Shown here: piece after piece, positions 1 to 5,927 of the stretch
Position numbering within the stretch: the stretch's first letter is position 1
Layout: each line of letters begins with the position of its first letter
Assembly: GCA_002413305.1 (NCBI GenBank)
Contig: DHWS01000089.1
Coordinates: forward strand, 1-8,570
DNA length: 8,570 nt
From: Actinobacteria bacterium UBA5176
Lineage (GTDB): Bacteria > Actinomycetota > UBA4738
Direction: 5' to 3'
Notes under the pieces: generated by a model
The model's database searches: none
Told to the model about the DNA's origin: nothing
What the model saw: the letters and a program-made list of their open reading frames with translations, nothing else
Program-made: the position numbers and the translations under genes

Positions 1-1082
1 TGGACCCGTTCCCGGACCGGCTGAAACGCCACGGCCACCACCGCCGTGGCCAGGATCGACAGTCCAAGGTTCGGCTTCGACCCCTGGCCGATGGCCGCCC
101 CGATCCCCACCACGATCCCCACGTACACCGCCGTGATGAACGCGGCGAGCCCACCGAAGACCACGGTCTTGTTGATGACGACGTCGATGTCGTACAGGCG
201 GTACTTGAGAACGGCGATGCCGACCGCCGCGACCAGGCTGAGCGGGCCGAGGGTCCATGCGATATTGCCGAGGGGCCCGCTGGACAAGGCCAGGGTGATG
301 AGCGGCGCCATGATCCCCGCGTAGGCGAACCACTTCAGCTGCTCGCGTTCCTCACCTCGGCTGCGGCGAAGGCGCACCACGAGCTGCGCGATCGAGCCGA
401 TGATTCCCAGCCCGAGCACCGGCAGGCCCACGAGCTCCAGCGCGGCCAGGATCCCGGGCGGGTGAGCCACATACAGCGGGTTCCGCACGAAATCGAGGTT
501 GCTGTTGAACGTCGGCCCACCGAACGCCACCTTCGCCAGGCCGCCGACCAAGCCGGCACCGACCGCCCATGCGATCGGACGCCACCGATTGGAGAGAAGT
601 CGCCCTGTCGGGAAGAGCAGGATGATCACGACGAGTCCGACGACCAGGAAGACCTGGGCGACGCTCGAAAGCCACCCTGCTGCGCCGGTGGCGAACAGTT
701 GCCCGGAGCGGCCCAGGACCGAGTACGTGGCGTACTCGCCGGCGGCGAACTGGACGCTGCCGGCCAGGCCCAGGGCGAGGAGAATCTTGCCCATCCGTTC
801 CTGGGGCTTCCGTGCGCAGATCAGGCCGCCGAGAACGAGCAGCGGAGTGGCGACGACCAGGGACACGATCCAGCCCGGATAGATCGGCACCGGCAGACCG
901 ACCGCGGCGAGCGCCAGGCTAGCCACGACCAGGCAGACCCCCGCGAGGGTGAGGCCCCATACCAGCAGGCTCCGGGACTTCTGGGCCGGAGCGTCCGGTG
1001 GCGCCCGTCCGGCCTGGCCGGATTGGCCGCCATCGATGGCGCGCTTTCCAACTGCGGCTCGCTTGCCCTCGGTCTCCGGCAT
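1..1082 (-). CDS. Membrane sensor histidine kinase-type protein, N-terminal part (runs off the left edge)
   Basis: Reading the minus strand from the ATG at 1082 gives 360 uninterrupted codons to the window edge. After a hydrophilic N-terminus of about 35 residues there are about ten hydrophobic segments (near 38-62, 71-90, 98-115, 135-157, 168-185, 219-240, 251-268, 273-292, 309-335 and 341-355). The motifs REQLKWFAYAG (about 246-256) and LKYRLYDIDVVINKT (about 292-306), with FQPVRERV at the edge, are typical of the membrane sensor half of actinobacterial histidine kinases. In those proteins GAF, dimerisation and HATPase domains follow, but here they would lie outside the window, so kinase activity is inferred. 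The start is supported by a GAGGGGAG Shine-Dalgarno at 1088-1095, five bases upstream. A regulator lacking the kinase half remains possible. No partner response regulator is visible. Confidence 0.85.
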   Translation of the reverse strand, partial: MPETEGKRAAVGKRAIDGGQSGQAGRAPPDAPAQKSRSLLVWGLTLAGVCLVVASLALAAVGLPVPIYPGWIVSLVVATPLLVLGGLICARKPQERMGKILLALGLAGSVQFAAGEYATYSVLGRSGQLFATGAAGWLSSVAQVFLVVGLVVIILLFPTGRLLSNRWRPIAWAVGAGLVGGLAKVAFGGPTFNSNLDFVRNPLYVAHPPGILAALELVGLPVLGLGIIGSIAQLVVRLRRSRGEEREQLKWFAYAGIMAPLITLALSSGPLGNIAWTLGPLSLVAAVGIAVLKYRLYDIDVVINKTVVFGGLAAFITAVYVGIVVGIGAAIGQGSKPNLGLSILATAVVAVAFQPVRERV

Positions 1083-1087
1083 GGGTT

Positions 1088-1095
1088 CTCCCCTC
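1088..1095 (-). promoter_or_regulatory. Ribosome binding site fixing the start at 1082
   Basis: GAGGGGAG on the minus strand, five bases before the ATG, is the only purine-rich Shine-Dalgarno-like run near the 5' end of the sensor gene and supports that start codon. Confidence 0.6.
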
Positions 1096-1294
1096 GACCA
1101 GCATTGTCCGTCGGGACAGAGCTGTCGGGAAGGGCGTCTCCACGAGAGTGGACGGAGAGAATCCCGCCCTCGGCGGGGTGCCGGTACCACCGACCTCGAG
1201 GCCACGTGGTTTGGCCGCTTGGGGCTTCATCTCGGCCTGGCCTGCGGACAACGCAACAGCGCCTACGCCTGCCCTCACACGGGGTGGCGGCCGG

Positions 1295-1399
1295 CTAACT
1301 ACCTACGGTGAGGATGGAGCTGGTGCTCTCGTACACCGCCTTGACGGACGTGGCCCTCCGCACGACCAGCTTGTGGGTCGGCTGTTGGTCTTTGTCGCA
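1295..1399 (-). pseudogene. C-terminal coding remnant of an unrecognised protein
   Basis: The minus strand reads DQQPTHKLVVRRATSVKAV followed by YESTSSILTVGS and a TAG stop at 1297-1295. Nearly every codon ends in G or C, as in genuine genes of this window. An in-frame TGA lies just upstream (near 1402) and there is no good start codon. It therefore looks like the tail of a gene whose front is gone, or a chance high-GC frame. I do not recognise the family. Confidence 0.3.
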
Positions 1400-1645
1400 G
1401 AATCAGGTATCTGAGGAGGTGACCTTGCCCGGACCAAGAGGGCATCCGCGCTTGTGTTGATCGCCGACGCGTTGACCACATTCCCGGCATGTTCCGGAAC
1501 CGTCTGGGGCGCGCTTCGTTCGCAAGGTGAGCCGTGCCATGTTGTGGGGGAGCCTACACTTCTCGTGGCAGCACGGATAGCGGGAACGCGATCAGGCATC
1601 CGCTGTCTGAGGTCGGGGATATCGAAGAGATCGGGGCCGGTCCGA

Positions 1646-1651
1646 AGGAGG
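1646..1651 (+). promoter_or_regulatory. Strong Shine-Dalgarno selecting the GTG start at 1657
   Basis: AGGAGG lies five bases upstream of an in-frame GTG. The first ATG of the same frame (1678) has only a weak purine stretch before it. This is the strongest ribosome binding site in the window and decides the start of the membrane-protein gene. Confidence 0.7.
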
Positions 1652-1656
1652 TTCTT

Positions 1657-2352
1657 GTGGCGCAGCGAAGGTTCCCAATGAACACGTGGCCCACGCCTGC
1701 CCCGTACGGATTTCCAGGGGCCGTTGAATCGGTCGGTTCCGTGGCGGCTCCGATGCTGGCTGGCTTCGCTCTCACACTCCTCACACTCGTGGTCGTGTCC
1801 GGCAAGGAACTGCGTTGGCCGAACCTCGTACTGCTGGGCTTCGCGCTGGCCGCTGTTCTCCTGATCAATGCTGTTCAGTTCTCGTTCTGGGCTCGTCAAT
1901 ACGCAGTCAAGCCATCTGAAGCCATCGAGTGGCATCCGGACTTCGAAACTCAGGAGGGACGAGAGGCGGTCCGCCGTGACCTGTGGTCCGATTACGCCCG
2001 TTTTGGTGTGTGGGCTAAGAGAGCCCGCTTCGCTTACAACCTAGGCACGGTCGTCCTCCTGGCCTCAGTCTCAGGAGCCTTGGTTCCGGATGGACCCTTA
2101 GGACAGGTTCCCGTTGCGCGTTGGCTTGCTGTCGCCGTCCCTCTACTCGGCGTTCTCGGAGAGGGAACCTGGGCCGTTCTCGATCGTTGCGCGACACACC
2201 AAGAGCGCACGGGGAAGCAACTTTCAGCCGGTCTCCGGTGGCTGGGGACCGTTGGCATGGCTCTGGTGTATCCGAGGAGTTCGCAGTCTCCTCCGGAGGA
2301 GCGCTACGCAACGGATCAAACGGCGGACATCAGCAACGGGGCGGAGTCCTGA
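1657..2352 (+). CDS. Four-helix integral membrane protein of unknown function
   Basis: Starting at GTG 1657 the product is 231 residues. Hydrophobic segments lie near residues 28-48, 56-79, 124-144 and 151-173, giving an apparent four-helix bundle. Between helices 2 and 3 is a charged loop of about 45 residues (around EAIEWHPDFETQ and RRDLWSDYARFGVWAKRARF), probably cytoplasmic because it is arginine-rich. The roughly 50-residue tail is polar and serine/glutamate-rich. I do not recognise a family or catalytic motif. Codons ending in A or T are clearly more frequent than in neighbouring genes, and the gene is visibly less GC-rich, which suggests separate acquisition. A 38-codon ORF starts 10 bases after its stop and may be translationally coupled. 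Confidence 0.75.
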   Translation: MAQRRFPMNTWPTPAPYGFPGAVESVGSVAAPMLAGFALTLLTLVVVSGKELRWPNLVLLGFALAAVLLINAVQFSFWARQYAVKPSEAIEWHPDFETQEGREAVRRDLWSDYARFGVWAKRARFAYNLGTVVLLASVSGALVPDGPLGQVPVARWLAVAVPLLGVLGEGTWAVLDRCATHQERTGKQLSAGLRWLGTVGMALVYPRSSQSPPEERYATDQTADISNGAES

Positions 2353-2362
2353 ACTGAGAGTG

Positions 2363-2479
2363 ATGAGCAAGGACAAGCAGGCGGAGCGCGTCGCCGAAGC
2401 ACTTGGATCAGAGGCACAGGCTTCATCGGCGGCCATCTTGCCGCCGCCCTTTCCGCCGCCAGCCATTAGCTCGTTGTGA
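2363..2479 (+). CDS. Possible 38-residue proline-rich small protein
   Basis: An ATG 10 bases after the membrane-protein stop opens a 38-codon frame. It begins MSKDKQAERVAEALGSEAQ, continues through an alanine/serine stretch, and ends in PPPFPPPAISSL. The front half would form an amphipathic helix, and the tail has two PPP runs, which generally slow ribosomes. The Shine-Dalgarno is weak (GAGAG), so coupling to the upstream gene would be needed. The frame stays open after the TGA to beyond 3400, so an ancestral longer reading with a nonsense codon is also possible. A minus-strand frame covers the same bases and could be the real one. The function is unknown. Confidence 0.35.
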   Translation: MSKDKQAERVAEALGSEAQASSAAILPPPFPPPAISSL

Positions 2480-2604
2480 TCGCTCGCGGCCTCGACCGAA
2501 GCTGAGACCACCATCACGGTCGATGCGAGAGCCAACCAGTTTGTTCTGCGCCTCCCAGTCGCACGTCAACGGTGTAGCCGGACACGCCAACCACGTGGGC
2601 TGAT
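2480..2604. other. Gap without an assignable gene
   Basis: The plus frame reads STEAETTITVDARANQFVLRL, which is protein-like, but it follows an in-frame TGA and has no start codon. A minus-strand frame through the same bases is also open. I cannot choose between a remnant and a chance frame. Confidence 0.3.
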
Positions 2605-2624
2605 CGGTTCCGCTCACGGAACCG
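2605..2624. repeat. Perfect 8-bp inverted repeat at the end of the beta-propeller fragment
   Basis: CGGTTCCG and CGGAACCG flank a four-base loop. The hairpin spans the TGA stop of the minus-strand propeller fragment. It could act as a transcription end or stability element for that strand, but no T run follows, so a terminator role is only suggested. Confidence 0.4.
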
Positions 2625-2790
2625 GCTGCCAGGCTGCTGGGCCCACCGAGTCCCCGGACAGTATCTTGACGTCGCTTCCATCAGCGCTCATCACGTACAG
2701 GTGGTACACGGGAGTGTGCCGCTCGTCGCCCAGGGTGAATACGAGCTTCCCCCGCTCCGGCGATGTCTCGGGTGACCGCGTTGTTCCCCT
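2614..2790 (-). pseudogene. C-terminal fragment of a TolB/PD40-type beta-propeller protein
   Basis: The minus strand ends with SPERGKLVFTLGDERHTP, then YHLYVMSADGSDVKILSG and SVGPAAWQPVP before the TGA at 2616-2614. The pattern of a strand, then YVMSADGSD, then a final AAWQPVP matches the last blade of PD40/TolB-like propellers, where VMNADGS is the hallmark. Only about 50-55 residues remain of a domain that normally has several hundred. Upstream of about 2790 the similarity stops, and the GNAT fragment begins on the opposite strand within about 30 bases. It is therefore a truncated tail. It is not a copy of the propeller gene at 3749-5154, whose end differs. Confidence 0.65.
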
Positions 2791-2821
2791 TAGTAGCCGA
2801 CGGCGAAGACCTCGTCGACGG

Positions 2822-3121
2822 TCGCTCCTGTTGGCCTTCGATGGTGACGTGACCATCGGCACGGCTTGCATGCGGAGGATCGGGCCCGACACGGCCGAGA
2901 TCAAGCGAATGTATGTCCAACCGTCCCATCGTGGTGCCGGCATGGGTCGGGCGTTGCTCGAACAGCTGATCGAAGCTGCGCGGCGAGCCGGATACGAGCG
3001 TGTCAGCCTCGACAGCCCGGACTTCATGACGGCCCCCCACGGCCTGTACCGAGCCAGTGGGTTCATGGACATCGGGCCGTACCCCGAGAGCGAGATCGCC
3101 GACGAGTACAAGACGCGGCGT
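2822..3121 (+). pseudogene. GNAT family N-acetyltransferase fragment lacking both ends
   Basis: About 100 residues starting at SLLLAFDGDVTIGTACMRR match the acetyl-CoA-binding half of GNAT acetyltransferases. Motif A is intact as RMYVQPSHRGAGMGRALLEQ (R-G-A-G-M-G pyrophosphate loop). It is followed by YERVSLDSPDFMTAPHGLYR and ASGFMDIGPYPESEIADEYK, which is the usual beta5-alpha4 and C-terminal region. The family is normally 150-170 residues. Here about 40-50 N-terminal residues are replaced by sequence antisense to the propeller fragment, and after YKTR the frame runs into unrelated sequence instead of the short closing strand. No start codon or ribosome binding site belongs to it, and it is very probably inactive. 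The substrate is unknown. Confidence 0.7.
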
Positions 3122-3187
3122 GAGCCCGTGTATCAGGTGTTGGATCCGTCTTATTGCGCGGGCGATGACCCGTTCGTCCAACACTGG

Positions 3188-3358
3188 TCAGTACTGGGCT
3201 TTGCGCTCCGCCGAGCGCAGCCGCCGGGTGACCTCGAACAGCACCTTGGCGGCGATCGAGGGCTGGCGCCGGAGCAGTCTGAGCATCGTCGGGCGGTCGA
3301 GGCGAAACGTCAGCACGTGGTCCTCGGCAACGACCGTCGCCGTCCTCGGATCGCCGCG
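3188..3358 (-). pseudogene. C-terminal fragment of a cyclic-nucleotide-binding (Crp-type) domain
   Basis: The minus-strand frame ending at TGA 3190-3188 reads GDPRTATVVAEDHVLTFRLD, then RPTMLRLLRRQPSIAAKVLF and EVTRRLRSAERKAQY. This follows the last beta-strand and C-helix of CNB domains: PRTATVVA is the phosphate-binding-cassette signature, then V-x-x-x-x-LDR-x-x-x-x-x-L and a closing RRLR helix. About 57 residues remain of a domain of about 120, and the preceding beta-roll is absent. Upstream of about 3358 the sequence becomes an unrelated hydrophobic segment in another frame. The fragment ends without a DNA-binding helix-turn-helix, so its parent was a CNB-terminated protein, not a complete Crp regulator. 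Confidence 0.6.
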
Positions 3359-3440
3359 CCGGCGGGCGAGGCAACTGCTCCCCCCGCCAGTGTCAGCAGC
3401 CCTGCCACGGCGGCGAGGGCGGCGATACGTCTGCACAGGT
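3350..3440 (-). pseudogene. Orphan hydrophobic (signal-peptide-like) segment
   Basis: In a different minus-strand frame from the CNB fragment, this segment reads CRRIAALAAVAGLLTLAGG followed by AVASPAGAA. It has two arginines, a hydrophobic core of about 17 residues and an ASPAGA site resembling signal peptidase cleavage. No start codon with a ribosome binding site precedes it, and the frame closes soon after. It looks like the front of a secreted protein or an internal membrane helix cut off where the CNB fragment begins. It is too short to assign. Confidence 0.3.
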
Positions 3441-3591
3441 GATCGGAGTAGAGGCTGGAGTCGGCCTTCCGCGGCAGTAGCGGGTGGATGGATGTCCCCG
3501 GGGGGGACGGGGTCCCGACGCGACCTGACTTCGGTCAAGGTGGCTTCGAACCCGTCAATCCCAGGCATGCGCAGGTCAGACTCGCCTAGCC

Positions 3592-3641
3592 GGAAAGGTC
3601 GCCTAGTACGGTCTCTGGCGCCGGTTTGCTAAACCGGCGCC
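3592..3641 (+). tRNA. tRNA-Ser(GCU), 5' half only (fragment)
   Basis: Bases 3592-3598 fit the acceptor 5' strand and 3599-3600 the two linker bases. The D-arm stem is GCC (3601-3603) and GGC (3617-3619), with a GG in the loop, and 3620 is base 26. The anticodon stem is CCGGT/ACCGG (3621-3625 and 3633-3637) around the loop TTGCTAA, with anticodon GCT at 3628-3630. Every element has the same length as in mycobacterial tRNA-Ser(GCU) as I recall it. No T-arm (GGTTCGA type) and no 3' acceptor strand complementary to GGAAAGG occurs in the next 100 bases, so the gene is cut after the anticodon arm and cannot give a functional tRNA. It may mark a recombination or integration point. Confidence 0.6.
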
Positions 3642-3748
3642 ATAGACTGCAGGAGCTTCGTGGCGCGCGGTCTCCTACGTTCGTGGCTCTGAACCATCCC
3701 GTGATCCCCCGCACCACGTAACAAGAAGGTGAAGGGTCATGGGCGAGC
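3642..3748. other. Leader of the beta-propeller gene
   Basis: Non-coding sequence between the tRNA fragment and the propeller gene. A GAAGGTGAAGGG purine stretch at 3725-3736 sits just before ATG 3739, which is in a different frame from the propeller. No clear promoter hexamers are visible. Confidence 0.35.
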
Positions 3749-5154
3749 GTGCCAATTTGGCGAGTCCGCCGAGCCCTTCGGGGTCTCGCCCAGGCCAGAA
3801 GGATTGCCCGACATGTTTCGACCGTGATCGATCACCGACCACGGCTCCGCCGACGGTTGGCCCCGGCGGTGGTGATGGTCGTCGTGGTTTCCATCGCGGT
3901 TGTCTCCGGACTGGTCGTCGTGCTCCCCCTGCTCCACCCTCCCCGACCAACCCGGCCCCCGGCTTCTCCCCCGAGGCCCCCCGCGTCACCGACGGTGCCC
4001 TGCCCCAGCCAGGCGCTTCCGGCCGCAGCCCGTGCCCACCTCGGCAGGGTGGCCTGGGTCCAGGGCGGCGCCCTGAGGGTCGTCGACCTCGCCACGTGCC
4101 GGCAGGCGGCGCTGGTCGGTTCGGAGGCGGGCCCCCCGGTGAGGTTCAGTCCCGATGGCCGGTGGGTGGCCTTCGGGGACGGGCGGGTGGTGCCGGCGGC
4201 GGGCGGGGCGGTGCGGGGCCCGCTCGGATCCCCGGCCCAGGACTGGGCGTGGTCGCCCACCGCCGACGAGCTGCTGGCAGGGGTGAGCTCGAAGGGTGGC
4301 GTGGCGATCGCTCCTCCCGGGGGTCCGGCGAGGGCGCTCCTCCCGGACGGGTCGGCGGCGCGCGACCTGGCATTCGCCCCGAACGGACGGCGCCTGGCGA
4401 TCGCCCGATCCGGGGCGGGGATCCAGGTGCTCGACGTCGCCACGGGGAGGGCGCACACCGTCCTGCCCGAGCCCGATCCCCGAAGGGTCCCGGAGGTGGC
4501 GGGGTGGTCCCCCGATGGAGGGTGGGTCCTGTACTGGCGGGGGCCGGTCGGGGACGGCGGCGGGCCCCTGGACGCCGTGCCCGCTTCGGGCGGGGGCTGG
4601 GTGAACCTGTGGGGCCACGTGCTCCCCTATCCTGACCTCCTGTCCCCGTGCGGGCATGCTGTGGCGATTACCGCCGGGACCGGGACGGCCCTGAGCGTCG
4701 GCAAGCAGATCTTCCTGAGTAATCCTCCCGCCTGGCGCTTCGGTGACCTGTCCAACGACCCGAGCAGGAGCTGGTTCTGGCCGGCCTGCTCCCCGGACGG
4801 CCGGTGGATGGCGGCCGTAGACACGCTCAGCCAGCCCGAGCAACCCGACCAGACGGCCCCCGGGCCCTGTGGCTGCTCGCCTCCGACGGCTCCTCCCGCC
4901 GGATCCTCGTCCCGGGCTTCCAGGGGGCCCTAGAGTGCCCCCGGTGGTCCCCCGATGGGACCGTGATCCTGGTGGTGCTTCGGGAGGGCACACAGTGGGC
5001 ATCGCCGGGGGGCCTCCTGCTCGTGCAGATCAACCCCAGGTCGGGCCGTCTGGTGAGGAAGGTCGGCCCGCTGGGCGATCTGGGCTCTGCCCCCGGACCG
5101 GGCGGGCATCAGGCATGGGCCGCGATCAGCGACTGGTACCGACCGAGCCTCTGA
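3749..5154 (+). CDS. Membrane-anchored PD40/WD40-like beta-propeller protein, interrupted by a single-base frameshift
   Basis: From GTG 3749 the first frame runs to a TAG at 4931. The homologous reading continues in the -1 frame to TGA 5152-5154, for a restored length of about 468 residues. Residues about 38-62 form one membrane helix after a basic N-terminus, followed by a proline-rich linker, so the propeller is expected outside the membrane. Repeated blade motifs follow: FSPDGRWVAF, WSPTADELL, FAPNGRRLAIA, WSPDGGWVLYW, CSPDGRWMAAV, then RWSPDGTVILVV after the shift. These are typical of PD40 propellers, which usually mediate protein or ligand binding; no catalytic residues are evident. The frame changes inside GCCCCCGGG at 4855-4864, where one extra C would restore reading. 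The start is uncertain, because the best Shine-Dalgarno precedes ATG 3739 in another frame. Confidence 0.75.
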
Positions 5155-5240
5155 GCGCGGGTGCGGGCTCTCCCCAAGTGGGTGCATCACTACAATCACC
5201 CACACCGCGCTGGGAGGCCGCCCTCCCACCGAAACACCTC
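5155..5240 (+). pseudogene. IS481-type transposase C-terminal remnant
   Basis: Immediately after the propeller stop the plus strand reads [16 protein letters not shown], and a frame change then gives TALGGRPPT. This is the end of the integrase core of IS481-like transposases, where the family reads about W-x-HHYNH-x-RPH-x-ALGGRPP. Only about 28 residues of a 300-plus-residue protein remain, with a frameshift or small deletion near 5205-5212. No terminal inverted repeats are recognisable. It is dead transposon debris. Confidence 0.6.
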
Positions 5241-5390
5241 GTCGAAGGACCACGGGTACTTCGCGTCCGGGTCGCGAATCAGGAACCGGACGCCCTCAAG
5301 GCGATCCTGGATGGCAAGGTTCCGGGCCTGCTGGGTGACCCGGGACCATCTGGCCGGGTTCAGACCCGAAGAACCGTCACGGCTGATGGA
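5220..5390 (-). pseudogene. Integrase-core (rve) transposase remnant of a second family, opposite strand
   Basis: The minus strand reads [20 protein letters not shown], then [20 protein letters not shown] and [22 protein letters not shown]-x-DAK and SFDEVF are hallmarks of an rve-core transposase group; the aspartate of LIRD is the second acidic residue of the DDE triad. The third acidic residue and the C-terminus are missing, because the fragment stops where the IS481-type remnant begins on the other strand. It differs from that remnant in family and orientation, so two insertion sequences decayed here side by side. Confidence 0.6.
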
Positions 5391-5411
5391 GGGTCGGCAG
5401 CAACGTGCTGA

Positions 5412-5654
5412 GGCGGTGAAGGCGGCGCTCGGGATCGTGCTCGCTCGGCGCCGGGGCGACGTGGCCGGTGCGCGCTTCTCACCCGCCTGCAGTTCGGTCA
5501 GGCCAACAGCATCGTCGGCGCGGCGCGGAGGATACTACCGAGGCGGGACGGGTTTGGCTCGGACCTCATCTCGTTCCGGTGCCTGCTCCGCACGGACGGC
5601 AACTTGGTCGACTTGACCGGGTGCGTGACCGCCTTTAGGGGAGGGACGGCATAG
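5412..5654 (+). pseudogene. Orphan coding-like fragments, unrecognised
   Basis: Two frames look protein-like one after the other. The first reads [19 protein letters not shown] then GDVAGARF (to about 5478). A second frame then reads [20 protein letters not shown] and continues to TAG 5652-5654. The codons are GC3-rich in both. Neither has a start codon with a ribosome binding site, and I recognise no family. A single disrupted gene with a frame change near 5478, or two scraps, would fit. The second piece contains the first copy of the 18-bp direct repeat at 5526-5543. Confidence 0.3.
5526..5543. repeat. 18-bp direct repeat, copy 1
   Basis: CGGAGGATACTACCGAGG occurs here and again at 6190-6207 in the same orientation. 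The two copies bracket a segment of about 650 bp that contains the hairpin cluster and no recognisable gene. Confidence 0.7.
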
Positions 5655-5701
5655 TCCTCTGACCCGGGGCGGAAGGAACGAGGCCGGCGGGGTAACCCCG
5701 G

Positions 5702-5724
5702 GAGGGCACCTTCGGACAGCCCTC
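5702..5724. repeat. Inverted repeat, 6-bp stem
   Basis: GAGGGC at 5702-5707 pairs with GCCCTC at 5719-5724 across an 11-base loop. It is the first clear stem of the hairpin cluster that extends to 5927. Confidence 0.4.
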
Positions 5725-5730
5725 GGACAA

Positions 5731-5756
5731 GTCCTCCCCTGGCCGGCCAGCAGGAC
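5731..5756. repeat. Perfect 12-bp palindrome nested in flanking complementary arms
   Basis: CTGGCCGGCCAG (5739-5750) is its own reverse complement. Outside it, GTCCT (5731-5735) pairs with AGGAC (5752-5756), so the whole unit can form a long stem with a small internal loop. It could be a dimeric-protein binding site or part of a folded RNA; nothing decides which. Confidence 0.5.
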
Positions 5757-5762
5757 CGGGAG

Positions 5763-5795
5763 CCCCCGAGGGTTAAGCGTGAGCGCCCTCGGGGG
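5763..5795. repeat. Perfect 10-bp inverted repeat with 13-base loop
   Basis: CCCCCGAGGG (5763-5772) and CCCTCGGGGG (5786-5795) form an uninterrupted, GC-only-but-one-pair stem. No T run follows on either strand, so it is not a standard intrinsic terminator. Confidence 0.55.
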
Positions 5796-5818
5796 ACCTC
5801 CGGGCAAGCAAGCGGGGT

Positions 5819-5862
5819 GTTCCCCCGGGTTCGGTTGTCTTCTGCTCCCGAGCCCGGGGAAC
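5819..5862. repeat. 15-bp imperfect inverted repeat with 13-base loop
   Basis: CCCCGGGTTCGG (5823-5834) pairs with CCGAGCCCGGGG (5848-5859), with one G-T wobble. GTT (5819-5821) pairs with AAC (5860-5862) across one bulged C. The wobble keeps pairing intact in the plus-strand RNA, while in the minus-strand RNA that position would be an A-C mismatch. The loop length equals that of the preceding hairpin. Confidence 0.55.
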
Positions 5863-5902
5863 CCTCGACCGATCACAAGGCCCCAACTGCGCGTAGGTAA
5901 CC

Positions 5903-5927
5903 ACCCCGTTCTCCGGTGCAACGGGGT
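5903..5927. repeat. Perfect 8-bp inverted repeat with 9-base loop
   Basis: ACCCCGTT (5903-5910) and AACGGGGT (5920-5927) form the last strong stem of the cluster. Confidence 0.5.

Larger units (their letters stand above)
1083..1656. other. Mostly non-coding divergent gap
   Basis: This stretch separates the leftward sensor gene from the rightward membrane-protein gene and should hold both promoters, but I find no convincing -35/-10 pair. It contains a short hairpin (CCCGCC, three-base loop, GGCGGG, about 1161-1175) and the palindrome CCACGTGG near 1203-1210. It also holds the minus-strand coding remnant listed separately at 1295-1399. Open frames crossing it lack a start with a ribosome binding site and look like high-GC shadows. 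Confidence 0.5.

Noticed and set aside
462..1298. Long plus-strand open frame of 278 codons
   Set aside because: It lies antisense to the sensor membrane protein, whose minus-strand frame is unbroken, has a ribosome binding site and carries family motifs. The plus product is a low-complexity polar sequence typical of a high-GC shadow.
1418..1459. GAGGAGGTGACC with TTG/GTG start giving an 11-13-codon leader peptide
   Set aside because: The Shine-Dalgarno-like run is good, but the frame ends at once, has no regulatory residue pattern and lies about 200 bases from the next gene.
3541..3563. TTCGAAC sequence resembling a tRNA T-loop
   Set aside because: The flanking five bases do not pair as a T-stem, and it lies upstream of the tRNA-Ser fragment instead of downstream.
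3739..4635. Plus-strand frame of 298 codons with the better Shine-Dalgarno before ATG 3739
   Set aside because: The product is glycine/arginine/proline-rich without domains, while the overlapping frame from 3749 shows repeated propeller motifs. It is a shadow, although the ribosome binding site makes the true start of the propeller gene uncertain.
3986..5002. Minus-strand frame of 338 codons
   Set aside because: It is the reverse shadow of the propeller gene, rich in Arg/Gly/Pro and without recognisable motifs.
5689..5927. CRISPR array or known ncRNA (RNase P, tmRNA, SRP RNA, group II intron domain V)
   Set aside because: The hairpins differ from each other in sequence and spacing, so there are no repeated units with spacers. 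I found none of the conserved core sequences of those RNAs.
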